64,000 nt of DNA from Streptomyces hyaluromycini. Lineage in GTDB: Bacteria; Actinomycetota; Actinomycetes; Streptomycetales; Streptomycetaceae. Positions 7,324 to 15,615 of the stretch are shown here, in pieces (within the stretch, counting starts at the first letter, position 1; the number at the start of each line of letters is the position of its first letter). The DNA lies in contig NZ_BCFL01000029.1 of the NCBI RefSeq assembly GCF_002217755.1, positions 124,001-188,000 on the forward strand. The letters are read 5' to 3'. Under the pieces are notes generated by a model that did not search any database, was not told the DNA's origin, and was given only the letters and a program-made list of their open reading frames with translations. The position numbers and the translations under genes are program-made.

Positions 7324-9051
7324 ATGCTCTCGGACTCGATCGTCTTCGGCGCCGGGGGCTTCATCGGCCGCTCCCTCGTGGCGGAACTCCTGCGCGGGGG
7401 CCACCGGGTGGCGGCCGCCGTACGCGGTTCCGGCGACGAGCTGACGGCGTGGCTCGACGGACAAGGGATCGACCGTACCGCTCTGACGGTGGTCAGGGCC
7501 GACATCACCGCCCCCGGTCTCGGTCTGCCCGAGGGCGGGCTGTCCGGGATCCGCGATGTCTACAACACCGCCGCGCGCTTCGCGTTCGGCATCGCGGCGG
7601 CCGAGGCGCGGGCGGTCAACGTGACGGGCGCCGTACACGTGGTCTCGTGGGCGGCGGGCCTGCCGGAGCTGCGCCGGGTGGTCCACATCAGCGGCTACCG
7701 CATGGCAGCCGCCGCGGACGGGCGGCCGCCGGACTACCGGCGGCAGGGTGCGTACGAGGCGTCGAAGCAGGAAGGCGACACCGCGGTGCGGGAGCGCGCC
7801 CGCGAGCTGAGGGTACCGCTGAGCATCGCCAATCCCAGTACGGTGATCGGGCCGGGACAGTACCTCGGCCTGGCCGAGGTGGTCTCCGGTCTGTGGCAGG
7901 GCCGGCTGCGGGCCCTGCCCGGCGGTCCCGGCATCTTCCTTCCGGTGGTGACCCTGGACCACTTCGTCCGGTTCCTGGCCGCTCTTCCGCAGGACCCCGG
8001 CAGCGCGGGCGGCACCTACTGGGTGCTGGACGACTCGACCCCCGAACTGCCGGCGCTGGTCGGCCTGCTCGCGGAGCACATGGGGGTGCGCCCGCCTCGC
8101 CGCTCGATCCCGGTGGGCCTGCTGCGCAGGCTGCCCCGCGCCATCACCCGGGCGGATCCCGAGACCCTGTCGTTCCTGTCGGCCGACCGCTACGACACGG
8201 CCGCCGCCCGCGCCCTGTCCGCGGCGCACGGACTGTCCATGGCGCCGGTGCAGGCGGCGCTGCGCCAGTGGGCCGACGACCTGGTCGCCACCCGCTTCGG
8301 CCGCTCCGCCCGGTCCCGCGGGCCCTACGGCTTCCACAGCGTGGCGGGTACCCGTACCTGGGTGACGGGAGAGCGTCGGCGCCCCGGATACGTGCTGCTG
8401 CACGGACTCCTGCTGAGCGCCGACGCCTGGGCGGGGGCGGCGGACCACTTGGACGCGCCCGTCCTCGCTCCCGACCTGCCCGGCTTCGGCAGGTCGGGAG
8501 CGGGCGAGGCATCTCTCGACGACTGGCTCGGCGACCTGCTACGCCCGGTGGAGACCCGGCCGGTGCTCGTGGCGCACTCGCTCGCGTGCGGCCCCGCACT
8601 GCGCTGCGCCGCGGCCCGGCCCGACCGGTTCGCGGCCCTCGTGCTGGTCGCGCCGGCCTTCCTCCAGCGGCCGTCCGCCGCGTCGCTGCGCTCACCCCTG
8701 GCCGTACCACTGCTGCGGGCGGCTCCCGCCGCCCGCCTGGCCCGTTCGCTCGGTCTGCCCGAGGGTCCCGGTCCGGACGCCCTCGCGCTGGACCTGCGGC
8801 GTGCGGGGACGTCGCGCCGGGTGGTCGCCGCCGTGCGCGACGCCCACCGGCAGCGTGCGGAACTGCGCCGTGTACTGCGGGAGTTGCGGATGCCCGTGGA
8901 CATCGTCGTCGGGTCGGCGGATCCGCTGGCCGAGCCCGTGGAGACGCCGGTCACGGTGATCGAGGCCGCCGGGCACTGTCCCCAGCTCACCCATCCGGCC
9001 GCCGTCGCACGGCTTCTGACGTCCTGCCGGGACCGGGCCGCCGCCCGATAG
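7324..9051 (+). CDS. SDR (NAD-dependent epimerase/dehydratase-like) fused to alpha/beta hydrolase
   Basis: The 575-aa protein has two enzyme domains. Residues 1-330 form an extended SDR with GAGGFIG at 9-15, the Tyr144-x3-Lys148 pair in YEASK, and NPSTVIGPG near 170. Residues 355-575 form an alpha/beta hydrolase with HG at 360-361, nucleophile Ser419 in AHSLACG, and a late AAGHCPQLTHP His. The fusion suggests reduction or oxidation of a carbonyl followed by (thio)ester hydrolysis or transfer of the same intermediate. It ends at a strong hairpin and converges with the ketosynthase gene. The substrate is unknown, possibly a beta-ketoacyl or lactone intermediate of the adjacent cluster. Confidence 0.85.
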   Translation: MLSDSIVFGAGGFIGRSLVAELLRGGHRVAAAVRGSGDELTAWLDGQGIDRTALTVVRADITAPGLGLPEGGLSGIRDVYNTAARFAFGIAAAEARAVNVTGAVHVVSWAAGLPELRRVVHISGYRMAAAADGRPPDYRRQGAYEASKQEGDTAVRERARELRVPLSIANPSTVIGPGQYLGLAEVVSGLWQGRLRALPGGPGIFLPVVTLDHFVRFLAALPQDPGSAGGTYWVLDDSTPELPALVGLLAEHMGVRPPRRSIPVGLLRRLPRAITRADPETLSFLSADRYDTAAARALSAAHGLSMAPVQAALRQWADDLVATRFGRSARSRGPYGFHSVAGTRTWVTGERRRPGYVLLHGLLLSADAWAGAADHLDAPVLAPDLPGFGRSGAGEASLDDWLGDLLRPVETRPVLVAHSLACGPALRCAAARPDRFAALVLVAPAFLQRPSAASLRSPLAVPLLRAAPAARLARSLGLPEGPGPDALALDLRRAGTSRRVVAAVRDAHRQRAELRRVLRELRMPVDIVVGSADPLAEPVETPVTVIEAAGHCPQLTHPAAVARLLTSCRDRAAAR

Positions 9052-9080
9052 CCGCGGACACCCGGCCCGGGCGTCCGCGG
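9052..9080. terminator. Bidirectional terminator hairpin
   Basis: CCGCGGAC (9052-9059) pairs perfectly with GTCCGCGG (9073-9080). The loop CCCGGCCCGGG can pair further. It begins immediately after the SDR-hydrolase stop and faces the convergent ketosynthase 3' end, so it could end both transcripts. Confidence 0.7.
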
Positions 9081-9096
9081 CGGGCTCCCCCGGGTG

Positions 9097-10359
9097 CTAC
9101 CTCGTGAAGGCGAGGACCACGTTGTGTCCCCCGAATCCGAACGAGGTGGACAGGGCCGCCCGGGCGGATGCCCGCCGCGGCCCGCCGGACACCAGGTCCA
9201 GCTCGATCCCGTCCGACGCCTTCTCCAGGTTGCGGACCGGCGGGATCAGCCCGTGCACCAGGGTGAGGACGGTGAAGACGGCCTCGACCGCTCCGGAGGC
9301 GCCCAGGAGGTGGCCGGTGGCGGACTTGCAGGCGGTGACCGCAGGATGCGGGCCCACGGCCTCCGATACGGCCCTCGCCTCGGTGACATCACCCACGGGC
9401 GTACCGGTGGCATGCGCGTTCACATGGTCGATGTCGGCCCCGGTGAGACCCGCGTCCCGCAGCGCCGCCCCGATGGCCCGCGTCTGGCCCTCCACGGCGG
9501 GGAGCGTCACGTCGTACGCGTCGGACGTGACTCCCGCACCCGACAGGGTCGCGTACACGTGCGCGCCGCGGGCCCGCGCGAAGTCGGCGCGTTCCAGTAC
9601 GACCATGCCGGCGCCCTCGGACATGACGAACCCGTCGCGTTCCTGGTCGAACGGCCGGGACGCCAGGTCAGGGGCGTCGTTGCGCAGGGAGAGGGCGCGC
9701 ATCCGGGCGAACGCGCCGAGTGCGAGCGGGTGCAGGCAGGCGTCCGTACCGCCCGCGACGACCACGTCGGCACGGCCGGAGCGGATCAGCAGCGTGCCGA
9801 CCGCCAGCGCCTCCGCACCGGACGCACAGGCGCTGGTCGGGGCGTGCGTGCCCGCCCGGGCTCCCAGCAGCAGGCCGACCGCCGCGGCACTGCCGTTGGG
9901 CATCAGCATGGGCACCGTGTACGGGGAGATGGCGCGTGGACCCCGTTTCTCCAGCCGGTCGTCCTGTTCGAGGAGGGTGAGGCCGCCGCCGATGCCGGTC
10001 CCCACGACCACCGCGAGCCGTTCGGCCTCGACCTGCGGCCGGCCGGCGTCGGCCCACGCCTCCCGGGCCGCCACCACCGCGGCCGCCTGACTGCGGTCCA
10101 GCCGCCGCCGCTGGATCCGGTCCAGCCGTGCGGCGGGGTCCTCGCACATGCCTCCGGCGATACGGACCGGCAGCTGTTCGGCCCAGGGGGCGTCCAGCCG
10201 GGACACGCCGGACCGGCCGGACAGCAGCGCCGCCCAACTGGACGGGACGTCACCGCCGAGCGGGGTGGTCACTCCGAGACCCGTCACCAGCACATCGGTA
10301 CCCGGGGGTGTACGCCGGCCGGCACGGGGCCGGTTCGCTTCAGTGGTCGCGGGCAGCAT
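9097..10359 (-). CDS. Beta-ketoacyl-ACP synthase, FabF-like
   Basis: The 420-aa ketosynthase has all catalytic residues: Cys178 in TSACASGAEA, His316 in NAHATGTPVGD, and Lys345/His350 in KSATGHLLGASG, ending with STSFGFGGHN. It would condense an acyl thioester with malonyl-ACP. GGAAGGAAC precedes the ATG. The gene starts inside the 3' end of a 59-aa reading frame, so the two may be coupled. A lone FabF-type enzyme beside an acyl-CoA dehydrogenase, SCP2-like protein and acyltransferase suggests secondary metabolism rather than primary fatty-acid synthesis. No acyl carrier protein gene was found nearby. Confidence 0.92.
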   Translation of the reverse strand: MLPATTEANRPRAGRRTPPGTDVLVTGLGVTTPLGGDVPSSWAALLSGRSGVSRLDAPWAEQLPVRIAGGMCEDPAARLDRIQRRRLDRSQAAAVVAAREAWADAGRPQVEAERLAVVVGTGIGGGLTLLEQDDRLEKRGPRAISPYTVPMLMPNGSAAAVGLLLGARAGTHAPTSACASGAEALAVGTLLIRSGRADVVVAGGTDACLHPLALGAFARMRALSLRNDAPDLASRPFDQERDGFVMSEGAGMVVLERADFARARGAHVYATLSGAGVTSDAYDVTLPAVEGQTRAIGAALRDAGLTGADIDHVNAHATGTPVGDVTEARAVSEAVGPHPAVTACKSATGHLLGASGAVEAVFTVLTLVHGLIPPVRNLEKASDGIELDLVSGGPRRASARAALSTSFGFGGHNVVLAFTR

Positions 10360-10519
10360 GGCGGGTTCCTTCCGCGCGGTGTTCCTGTCTCTTGCCTTGC
10401 GTCGCCGGCGGCAGGTCCTCCGGCGTCTCCCAGGACGCTCGGGGAAGCCCGGCCGTCACCAGCGCCATGATGGCGATCAGCAATTCCCCGGCAGTGAGAA
10501 TGTCTTCGGCGTTTTCCAT
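10340..10519 (-). CDS. Small 59-aa protein coupled to ketosynthase
   Basis: ATG at 10519 starts a 59-aa protein (MENAEDILTAGELLIAIMAL, ending RHAARDH). It has one hydrophobic helix around residues 8-28 and a charged basic tail. The stop lies 20 bases inside the ketosynthase gene, giving a coupled overlap. A GTG at 10618 could extend it to 92 aa, but no ribosome site supports that. I do not recognise the family. It lacks the DSL phosphopantetheine motif, so it is not an obvious carrier protein. It may be a membrane-associated accessory protein or not a gene at all. Confidence 0.45.
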   Translation of the reverse strand: MENAEDILTAGELLIAIMALVTAGLPRASWETPEDLPPATQGKRQEHRAEGTRHAARDH

Positions 10520-10837
10520 GCCTTTCCCGGCACCTTCGAATATCGACCGTAATTTTCGACGTATCCGCCCGGAGAAATCTACTCGCTCGGAACGGTCCGG
10601 CGCTTCACTCTTTTTCACGAGATCGGGGCAGGTCAGGGAGGCCCCACAAAGGACTATTAGGATGATTAACAGCCTGCCACCTGTCCTATTTTATGCAGAT
10701 AGCTCGGCAGCATGCCCTCTAATGCAGTTGTTGCAGCGATGCTTGGACCCACTGCATAGTGAGGTAGTAATGCCGCAGGGGAAGCGAAGCCACAGGACCC
10801 CGCATTATTCCATCCATCCGAAAGGGGAAGTCAATTC
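10520..10837. promoter_or_regulatory. AT-rich divergent promoter region of the cluster
   Basis: This is one of the most AT-rich parts of the window (for example TTATTCCATCC, CCTATTTTATGCAG). It lies between the ketosynthase unit and the divergent winged-helix regulator. TATGCAG, AATGCAG and TTGCAG recur around 10690-10740, and CACTGCATAGTG near 10750-10765 is a near-palindrome. TAGGAT near 10660 could be a -10 box. These are plausible targets of the adjacent regulator. Confidence 0.5.
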
Positions 10838-11362
10838 GTGCCTCAATACAGTGAGGGGCAGTTATTCTCAGCCGCCCAGGACGTTCGTGTCCTGCGCTGG
10901 CCGGTCGAGGGGCAGGAACTGGAGCAGTTGCGGCGCCGGGGAACCCTCCGGCTCCTCGTGGTGGAGAACGGCGCGACTCCGCCGGTCCCGAGCGACTCGC
11001 GGGAGGACTGGATCCGGGCGCCGGTCAGCCGGGCCGACTTCGCCGCCCGGATCGCGGCGCTCCGGGCCAGAGCCGGCACGCACCGGATCCCCGTCCTCGA
11101 CCAGGACGGGCTGCTCCGGTACGGCAGCCGGATGGTGCCCGTGTCGGCGACCCAGATGAACCTGCTGCAGCCGCTGGTCGAGCGGTACGGCACCCTCGTG
11201 GCCCGGCACGAGCTGATCGCCCTGCTCCACGCGCGGCGCGGCACGGCCAGCCAGAACGCCCTGGACCTGCACATCATGAGAATCCGCCGCAAGGTGGTCG
11301 CCCTCGGACTGCGTATCAGGACCGCCAACGGACGGGGATATCTCCTCGAATCCAGCGACTGA
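10838..11362 (+). CDS. Winged-helix (OmpR/PhoB C-terminal-like) regulator lacking a receiver
   Basis: The start is GTG 10838, after AAAGGGGAAG. Of 174 residues, the C-terminal ~90 form a trans_reg_C winged helix: VPVSATQMNLLQPLVERYG, ASQNALDLHIMRIRRKV and the final IRTANGRGYLL hairpin. The N-terminal part is short and has no recognisable receiver Asp/Lys set. It is probably a cluster-specific DNA-binding regulator acting on the AT-rich region upstream. The lack of a phosphorylation domain suggests control by abundance or a ligand. It ends before a perfect terminator hairpin. Confidence 0.8.
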   Translation: MPQYSEGQLFSAAQDVRVLRWPVEGQELEQLRRRGTLRLLVVENGATPPVPSDSREDWIRAPVSRADFAARIAALRARAGTHRIPVLDQDGLLRYGSRMVPVSATQMNLLQPLVERYGTLVARHELIALLHARRGTASQNALDLHIMRIRRKVVALGLRIRTANGRGYLLESSD

Positions 11363-11384
11363 TCTTCACAACAGCCAACGAAAC

Positions 11385-11419
11385 GAGCCCTGTTGAGCGC
11401 CGTGCGCTCAACAGGGCTC
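11385..11419. terminator. Strong bidirectional terminator
   Basis: GAGCCCTGTTGAGCGC (11385-11400) is perfectly complementary to 11404-11419 around a 3-nt CGT loop. This 16-bp stem is the longest perfect hairpin noted in the window. It separates the convergent winged-helix and LuxR regulator genes. Confidence 0.9.
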
Positions 11420-11437
11420 GCGCGGAGCGCCGAAGGC

Positions 11438-12172
11438 TCACTGGAGCGCCCCCGGAGCGCTGGAGCCGGTCCGCTGCCGTACGGGCTCCCGGCAGGACGG
11501 TGCCATCAGGCCCATCCGATAGGCGTGGATGACCGCGTGCACCCGGTTGCGCAGCTTCAGTTTTTCCAGCAGTCGTTGCACATGGGATTTCACGGTGTTT
11601 TCGCTCAGCACCAGCACGGCGGAGATCTCCGTATTGCTCAGCCCCTGGGCCAGCAGCCGGAACACCTCCCGCTCCCGTCGGGTCAGCAACTCGATTCCCG
11701 CCGCTCCCGCCGCCGGGACGCCAGGGAATTCCCCGGCCTCGGGATACGGACCGTCGCCGCCCGCCGCGGGCCCCTCGTCGTCGAAGAAGATCCGGTATCC
11801 GGCCGCCACGACGTGAATCGCGGACAGCAGCTGTTCCGGGGTGACGCGGTGGAGTACGACTCCGTGCACTCCGGCCCGCAGGGCCCGCCGGGCACCCGGG
11901 CCCCCCTCGTGGGCCATGAGCAGGACGCCGGGCCCTCTGCCGCCGCAGCACTCGGACAGTTCGTCGACCAGTTCCACCGCGTCGGCGGGGCCCGCTGGGG
12001 CGCCGGCGAGCAGCAGATGCGGTCGGAGTTCACGGGCCTTGCCCACCGCGCTCGCACGGTCGGCCACCTCGCCGACTACCTCGATACCGCCGTCCTCGTC
12101 GAGGACGGACCGGATTCCGGTGCGGGCGATGGACCGGTCGTCCACCAGCAGGATCCTGATCGGTGAGTTCAT
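11438..12172 (-). CDS. LuxR/NarL-type response regulator with degenerate receiver
   Basis: The start is ATG 12172, nine bases after AGGGG. The protein begins MNSPIRILLVDDRSIARTG, a receiver fold that keeps the acidic DD pair. At the phosphoacceptor position it reads HLLLAGAPAG, where an Asp is normally found. The C-terminus is a canonical LuxR helix-turn-helix (LTRREREVFRLLAQGLSNTE, ENTVKSHVQRLLEKL). It is probably phosphorylation-independent or ligand-sensing, as in antibiotic-cluster regulators. It sits 10 bp after the MFS gene at the end of the SCP2-to-MFS operon. No sensor kinase is nearby. Confidence 0.85.
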   Translation of the reverse strand: MNSPIRILLVDDRSIARTGIRSVLDEDGGIEVVGEVADRASAVGKARELRPHLLLAGAPAGPADAVELVDELSECCGGRGPGVLLMAHEGGPGARRALRAGVHGVVLHRVTPEQLLSAIHVVAAGYRIFFDDEGPAAGGDGPYPEAGEFPGVPAAGAAGIELLTRREREVFRLLAQGLSNTEISAVLVLSENTVKSHVQRLLEKLKLRNRVHAVIHAYRMGLMAPSCREPVRQRTGSSAPGALQ

Positions 12173-12182
12173 CGCCGTCCCC

Positions 12183-13610
12183 TCACACCAGGTCACCCAC
12201 GCACCCCGGCACGGCCGGTTCGGGGCCGGCGGAGCGGCCGTCGCGGGGGCGCCGCGGTACCAGCAGGACCGCCAGCGCTCCGCAGGCGATCAGGGCCACG
12301 CCGGTCCACACCGCCGGAACCATGCCGTCCGTGAACCGGTCCGCCGTCGTCAGGTCCCCGTGCGCGGAGAACACCGAGGCGAGCACCGCGATACCGAGCA
12401 CACCGCCGAGTTCGCGCAGCGCGCTGATCGCCCCGGAGGCCATGCCGCGCTCCCCCGCCTCGACCGCGCTCATCACCATGTTCGCGGTGGGCGAGAAGTA
12501 GAAGGTCATTCCCAGTCCGCACAGGACCAGTGCGGGAATCAGCGACGGGTAGGGGACCCCGGGCGAGACACGGGCGGCGATCCACCCCAGTCCGAGGGCC
12601 TGGAAGGCCAGGCCGAGCGCGACGATGGTCCGGCCGCCGACGCGGTCGGAGACCAGGCCCACCAGGGGGGCCACGAACACGGGCACCGCGGTCCACGGGA
12701 GGATCCGCAGACCCGCCTCCAGGGGCGTGTAGCCGCGTGGCCCCTGGAGGAACTGGGTGAGCAGGAAGACCGACCCGAACATGCCGGCGAACATCAGCAG
12801 CCCGGCGACGTTCATCGCACTGAACGTCCGGTGGCGGAACAACTTCATCGGGAACATGGGGTGTTCGGCACGCCGCTCCCAGCGGACGAAGGCGATCAGG
12901 AGGGCCGCGCCGCCCGCCAGCGACAGCAGGACGCGAACGCTGGTCCAGTGGTCCGCGTGACCGTTGATGATGCCGAAGACGATCCCGAAGAGCCCGGCAC
13001 TGGCCAGGACCGTGCCCACCAGGTCCAGGCGGGGGCTGGGGCCGTGGCTCTCGGCGAGCTTCCACCGGGCGACCGGCAGCACCACCGCGCCGATCGGCAC
13101 GTTGATCCAGAAGATCCACTGCCAGCTCAGGTGCTCCACCACGGCTCCGCCGAGGAGCGGGCCCATGGCGATCGCGACGCCCTCCACGGCGCTCATCGCG
13201 CCCAGCAGGGCACCGCGGCGCCGGACGGGCGCCGCGTCCGTGAGGATCGTCAGGTTCAGCGGCATCAGCAGCGCGGCGCCCAGGCCCTGCACGGCGCGTG
13301 CGGCGATCAGGGCACCGATGCCGGGGGCGAGCGCGGCGGCGGCCGACGCGATGACGAAGACGCCCATCCCGATGCCGAACATCCGCCGCCGGCCGAACCT
13401 GTCCCCGAGGGCCGCACCGGTCAGCATCAGCACCGAGTAGGTGAGGGTGTAGGCGTTGACGGTCCACTCCAGCTGCTGGATGCTCCCGCCGAGGTCCTCG
13501 CGGATCGACGGCAGGGCCGTGATGACGACGAGGTTGTCGAGCGACACCATGGCCACGCCCAGGCCACAGCAGAGGAACGTCCACAGCACGTTGCGTTGCC
13601 GAACACTCAT
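12183..13610 (-). CDS. MFS drug/metabolite exporter, DHA2 (EmrB/QacA) type
   Basis: From ATG 13610, with a perfect GGAGGTGGAC site, the 475-aa protein has about 14 hydrophobic segments. It begins with the DHA2 signature of MVSLDNLVVITALPSI and motif A, GDRFGRRRMFGIG. It is a proton-driven exporter in the cytoplasmic membrane. It lies 62 bp downstream of the ThiF-like gene and 10 bp before the LuxR gene, so it probably exports the product of this cluster and gives self-resistance. The longer open frame upstream of 13610 is antisense-like noise. Confidence 0.92.
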   Translation of the reverse strand: MSVRQRNVLWTFLCCGLGVAMVSLDNLVVITALPSIREDLGGSIQQLEWTVNAYTLTYSVLMLTGAALGDRFGRRRMFGIGMGVFVIASAAAALAPGIGALIAARAVQGLGAALLMPLNLTILTDAAPVRRRGALLGAMSAVEGVAIAMGPLLGGAVVEHLSWQWIFWINVPIGAVVLPVARWKLAESHGPSPRLDLVGTVLASAGLFGIVFGIINGHADHWTSVRVLLSLAGGAALLIAFVRWERRAEHPMFPMKLFRHRTFSAMNVAGLLMFAGMFGSVFLLTQFLQGPRGYTPLEAGLRILPWTAVPVFVAPLVGLVSDRVGGRTIVALGLAFQALGLGWIAARVSPGVPYPSLIPALVLCGLGMTFYFSPTANMVMSAVEAGERGMASGAISALRELGGVLGIAVLASVFSAHGDLTTADRFTDGMVPAVWTGVALIACGALAVLLVPRRPRDGRSAGPEPAVPGCVGDLV

Positions 13611-13672
13611 GTCCACCTCCGTGGTCGGAATGGCTGCGCGGGTGCGGGCGGCATGACCTCGCCCGGCCTGCG

Positions 13673-14641
13673 TCATGGGGTCGCGTCGCGGTCCACCGCG
13701 GCCGGCGGGGTCCGGTCCGCGCCGGCACGACGGGCCAGCCGCAGGAGTTCCGGCAGCAGTGCCCCCAGTTCCACCGGCCATCGCGCCCGGGTGCGCCACT
13801 GCTCCCCGAGCGGCCTGGTCTTCTGGTGCACGTCGAGACGGACCTCGGGCCGCACCCGCTGCCCGGCCAGCAGCCGTACCACCATGTGGGAGCTGATCAC
13901 GCCGAACGCCATGGCCGTGTAGGCGACCTGCGGAAAGCTGTAGTCGGTCCGGGCGTGGTTGGCCCGGATCTCGGCCAGCATGTCGGTCGGCACGTGCCGC
14001 AACGGCACGGCCCGGCGCAGCAGTTCCCACATGTCGTGACGGTCCGCGTCGTGCGGGCCGATGGCTCCCGCGAACGGTTCGCGGATGTGGCGGTAGTCGT
14101 AGCAGCGGACGTACTGGGTGCCTGCCATGTCCCAGCCGGTGATCAGGGGCAGCCGCCGCCGCACGGCGTGGCGGTGCAGCAGGAGTTTGGCCCGCCACCC
14201 TTCGGGGGTGGTGACGTCCACCCCGTCGATGATCACCTGGCAGGAGGCCGTCAGCTTCTCGACGGTCTGCGGGGTGACCCCTTCGGTGAAGACCTCGACC
14301 GAGGCGTGCGGGTTGATCGCCCGTACCCGGTCCCCGGCCAGCGAGGCCTTGTTCCGGTCGAGGTCGGCGACGGTCGCCGACTGCCGGTTGAGATTGTTGA
14401 GTTCGTACGTCCCCGGGTCGGCGAGCACGAATTTCTGCAGGCCGAGCCGTGTCAGCGGTTCGACGGCGGCGCCCCCGATCGACCCGCAGCCGGCCACCAG
14501 GACGGTGGCCGTGCGCAGCGCCCACTGGTCGGCCCCGGGCACCACCCCGGCGTTGCGGGCGGTCAGTTCGGCGTAGAACCCGGCTTTCGCCGCGGGCCCT
14601 TTGGCCGTCTCGGACAGCGGATCCCTGTCGCCGTTCGTCAC
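13673..14641 (-). CDS. ThiF/MoeB/E1-like adenylyltransferase
   Basis: The start is GTG 14641 after GAGGAGGGG. The 322-aa protein shows the E1-like ATP site: GCGSIGG at 51-57, Asp75, NLNRQ at 83-87, Lys98 and Asp139-x2-Asp142. No CxxC zinc motifs are evident, unlike MoeB/ThiF. Such enzymes adenylate a carboxylate on a peptide, carrier or small molecule. The gene overlaps the upstream acyltransferase-like gene by 4 nt, so the two are probably made in fixed ratio and work together. No ubiquitin-like or precursor peptide gene was found. A small-molecule carboxylate is a possible target, by inference. Confidence 0.8.
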   Translation of the reverse strand: MTNGDRDPLSETAKGPAAKAGFYAELTARNAGVVPGADQWALRTATVLVAGCGSIGGAAVEPLTRLGLQKFVLADPGTYELNNLNRQSATVADLDRNKASLAGDRVRAINPHASVEVFTEGVTPQTVEKLTASCQVIIDGVDVTTPEGWRAKLLLHRHAVRRRLPLITGWDMAGTQYVRCYDYRHIREPFAGAIGPHDADRHDMWELLRRAVPLRHVPTDMLAEIRANHARTDYSFPQVAYTAMAFGVISSHMVVRLLAGQRVRPEVRLDVHQKTRPLGEQWRTRARWPVELGALLPELLRLARRAGADRTPPAAVDRDATP

Positions 14642-15615
14642 CTGCGAACCCCTCCTCGTGCGGGATCGGGACGGTGTCCCGTACGCCTCCTGTGTGCGGC
14701 CAGCGTGGTGATCACGGCCTGCCACGAGGCCAGGTCGCTCGTCCCGTCGAGGTAGGAGCGGACCACGTCGCGGTACCAGGTCATGTCCGCGGGCACCGGG
14801 GCGGCGAACGGCTTGGCCACGACCGTCTGCCGGTAGATCGGCGCCATGGGATCCGATTCGGCGAGGCAGGGCGACGTGCCCTCGACGACGTGCAGGTCGA
14901 AGCCGACCAGCCGCAGATGGCGCAGGGCGACGTGCTCCTTGGCGTCGCCCAGCACGACGCGCACGTCGTCGCCCAGCCGGAGCAGCGCCTCGCCGATGCC
15001 GAGCATGAGGTGCCAGGGGACACGGGTGTGCTGCTCGTCCCGTGGCATCGTCTGGTCCCGCAGGAACCGTTTGAACTCGAAGGCCTGGTGGGTGCCCAGG
15101 CCGGGCCGTGCGTACCGGCCCAGCAGGTCGATGCCGTGCGCCGCCTCGGTCGGGAACGGGGTACGGCACGCGGAGTCCAGGGGCAGGCTCTCGGTGTCGG
15201 CCGAGCAGGCCAGTCCCACATAGCCGCGGATCTTCCCGGAGCGGGCGCACAGGGTGACGGTGTGGATGTTCTCCACGGGCGAGTGCGGCAGTGGTTCGTG
15301 GAACGCGGCGGTGCGGTGGACCGCGGCGGCGGAGATCCAGTCCAGCCGGAGGTACTGGGCCAGCCGGAACCCCAGCATCCCCTTGAGGTAGCGGGAGGGG
15401 AACTGGCTGTCCCGGCCCGTGACGGTGACCAGTGCGCCGTGCGGGTCCTCGACGAGGGAGAGCGGGTCGCCCCTGAACTCCGCGGGCAGCCGCCGGTAGC
15501 TGAGCAGGTCGTGGAGCCTGATGATGTCCCGGGCGTAGCGCCGGGCGCGGGGGTCCCCGTTGCCCGCGGGCTCCGGGGGCGGGGTGCCGCGTAAGGCGGG
15601 GCCGGCGGCGCTCAC
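14638..15615 (-). CDS. Putative GNAT/autoinducer-synthase-fold acyltransferase
   Basis: The protein has 325 residues. The start is GTG 15615 in a 4-nt GTGA overlap with the acyl-CoA dehydrogenase stop, and its own stop overlaps the ThiF-like start in the same way. I do not recognise the family with certainty. The HQAFEFKRFLRD segment resembles the E-x-x-RF core of autoinducer synthases and FeeM-like N-acyl amino acid synthases. HVALRHLRLVGFDL resembles the GNAT acceptor motif. A role transferring an acyl group to an amine fits its neighbours (ketosynthase, acyl-CoA dehydrogenase, E1-like enzyme). That role is inference. Structure prediction would settle it. Confidence 0.5.
   Translation of the reverse strand: MSAAGPALRGTPPPEPAGNGDPRARRYARDIIRLHDLLSYRRLPAEFRGDPLSLVEDPHGALVTVTGRDSQFPSRYLKGMLGFRLAQYLRLDWISAAAVHRTAAFHEPLPHSPVENIHTVTLCARSGKIRGYVGLACSADTESLPLDSACRTPFPTEAAHGIDLLGRYARPGLGTHQAFEFKRFLRDQTMPRDEQHTRVPWHLMLGIGEALLRLGDDVRVVLGDAKEHVALRHLRLVGFDLHVVEGTSPCLAESDPMAPIYRQTVVAKPFAAPVPADMTWYRDVVRSYLDGTSDLASWQAVITTLAAHRRRTGHRPDPARGGVRR

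Noticed and set aside
9094..10470. 458-codon plus-strand frame opposite the ketosynthase
   Set aside because: Gly/Arg-rich antisense product with no motif; the ketosynthase on the other strand has all catalytic residues.
10340..10618. The 92-aa form of the small frame as an acyl carrier protein
   Set aside because: No DSL serine motif or acidic four-helix pattern is present, and the GTG at 10618 has no ribosome site.
13611..14525. Long N-terminal extension of the MFS frame
   Set aside because: It overlaps the ThiF-like gene out of frame, whereas ATG 13610 has a perfect GGAGG site and the family start.
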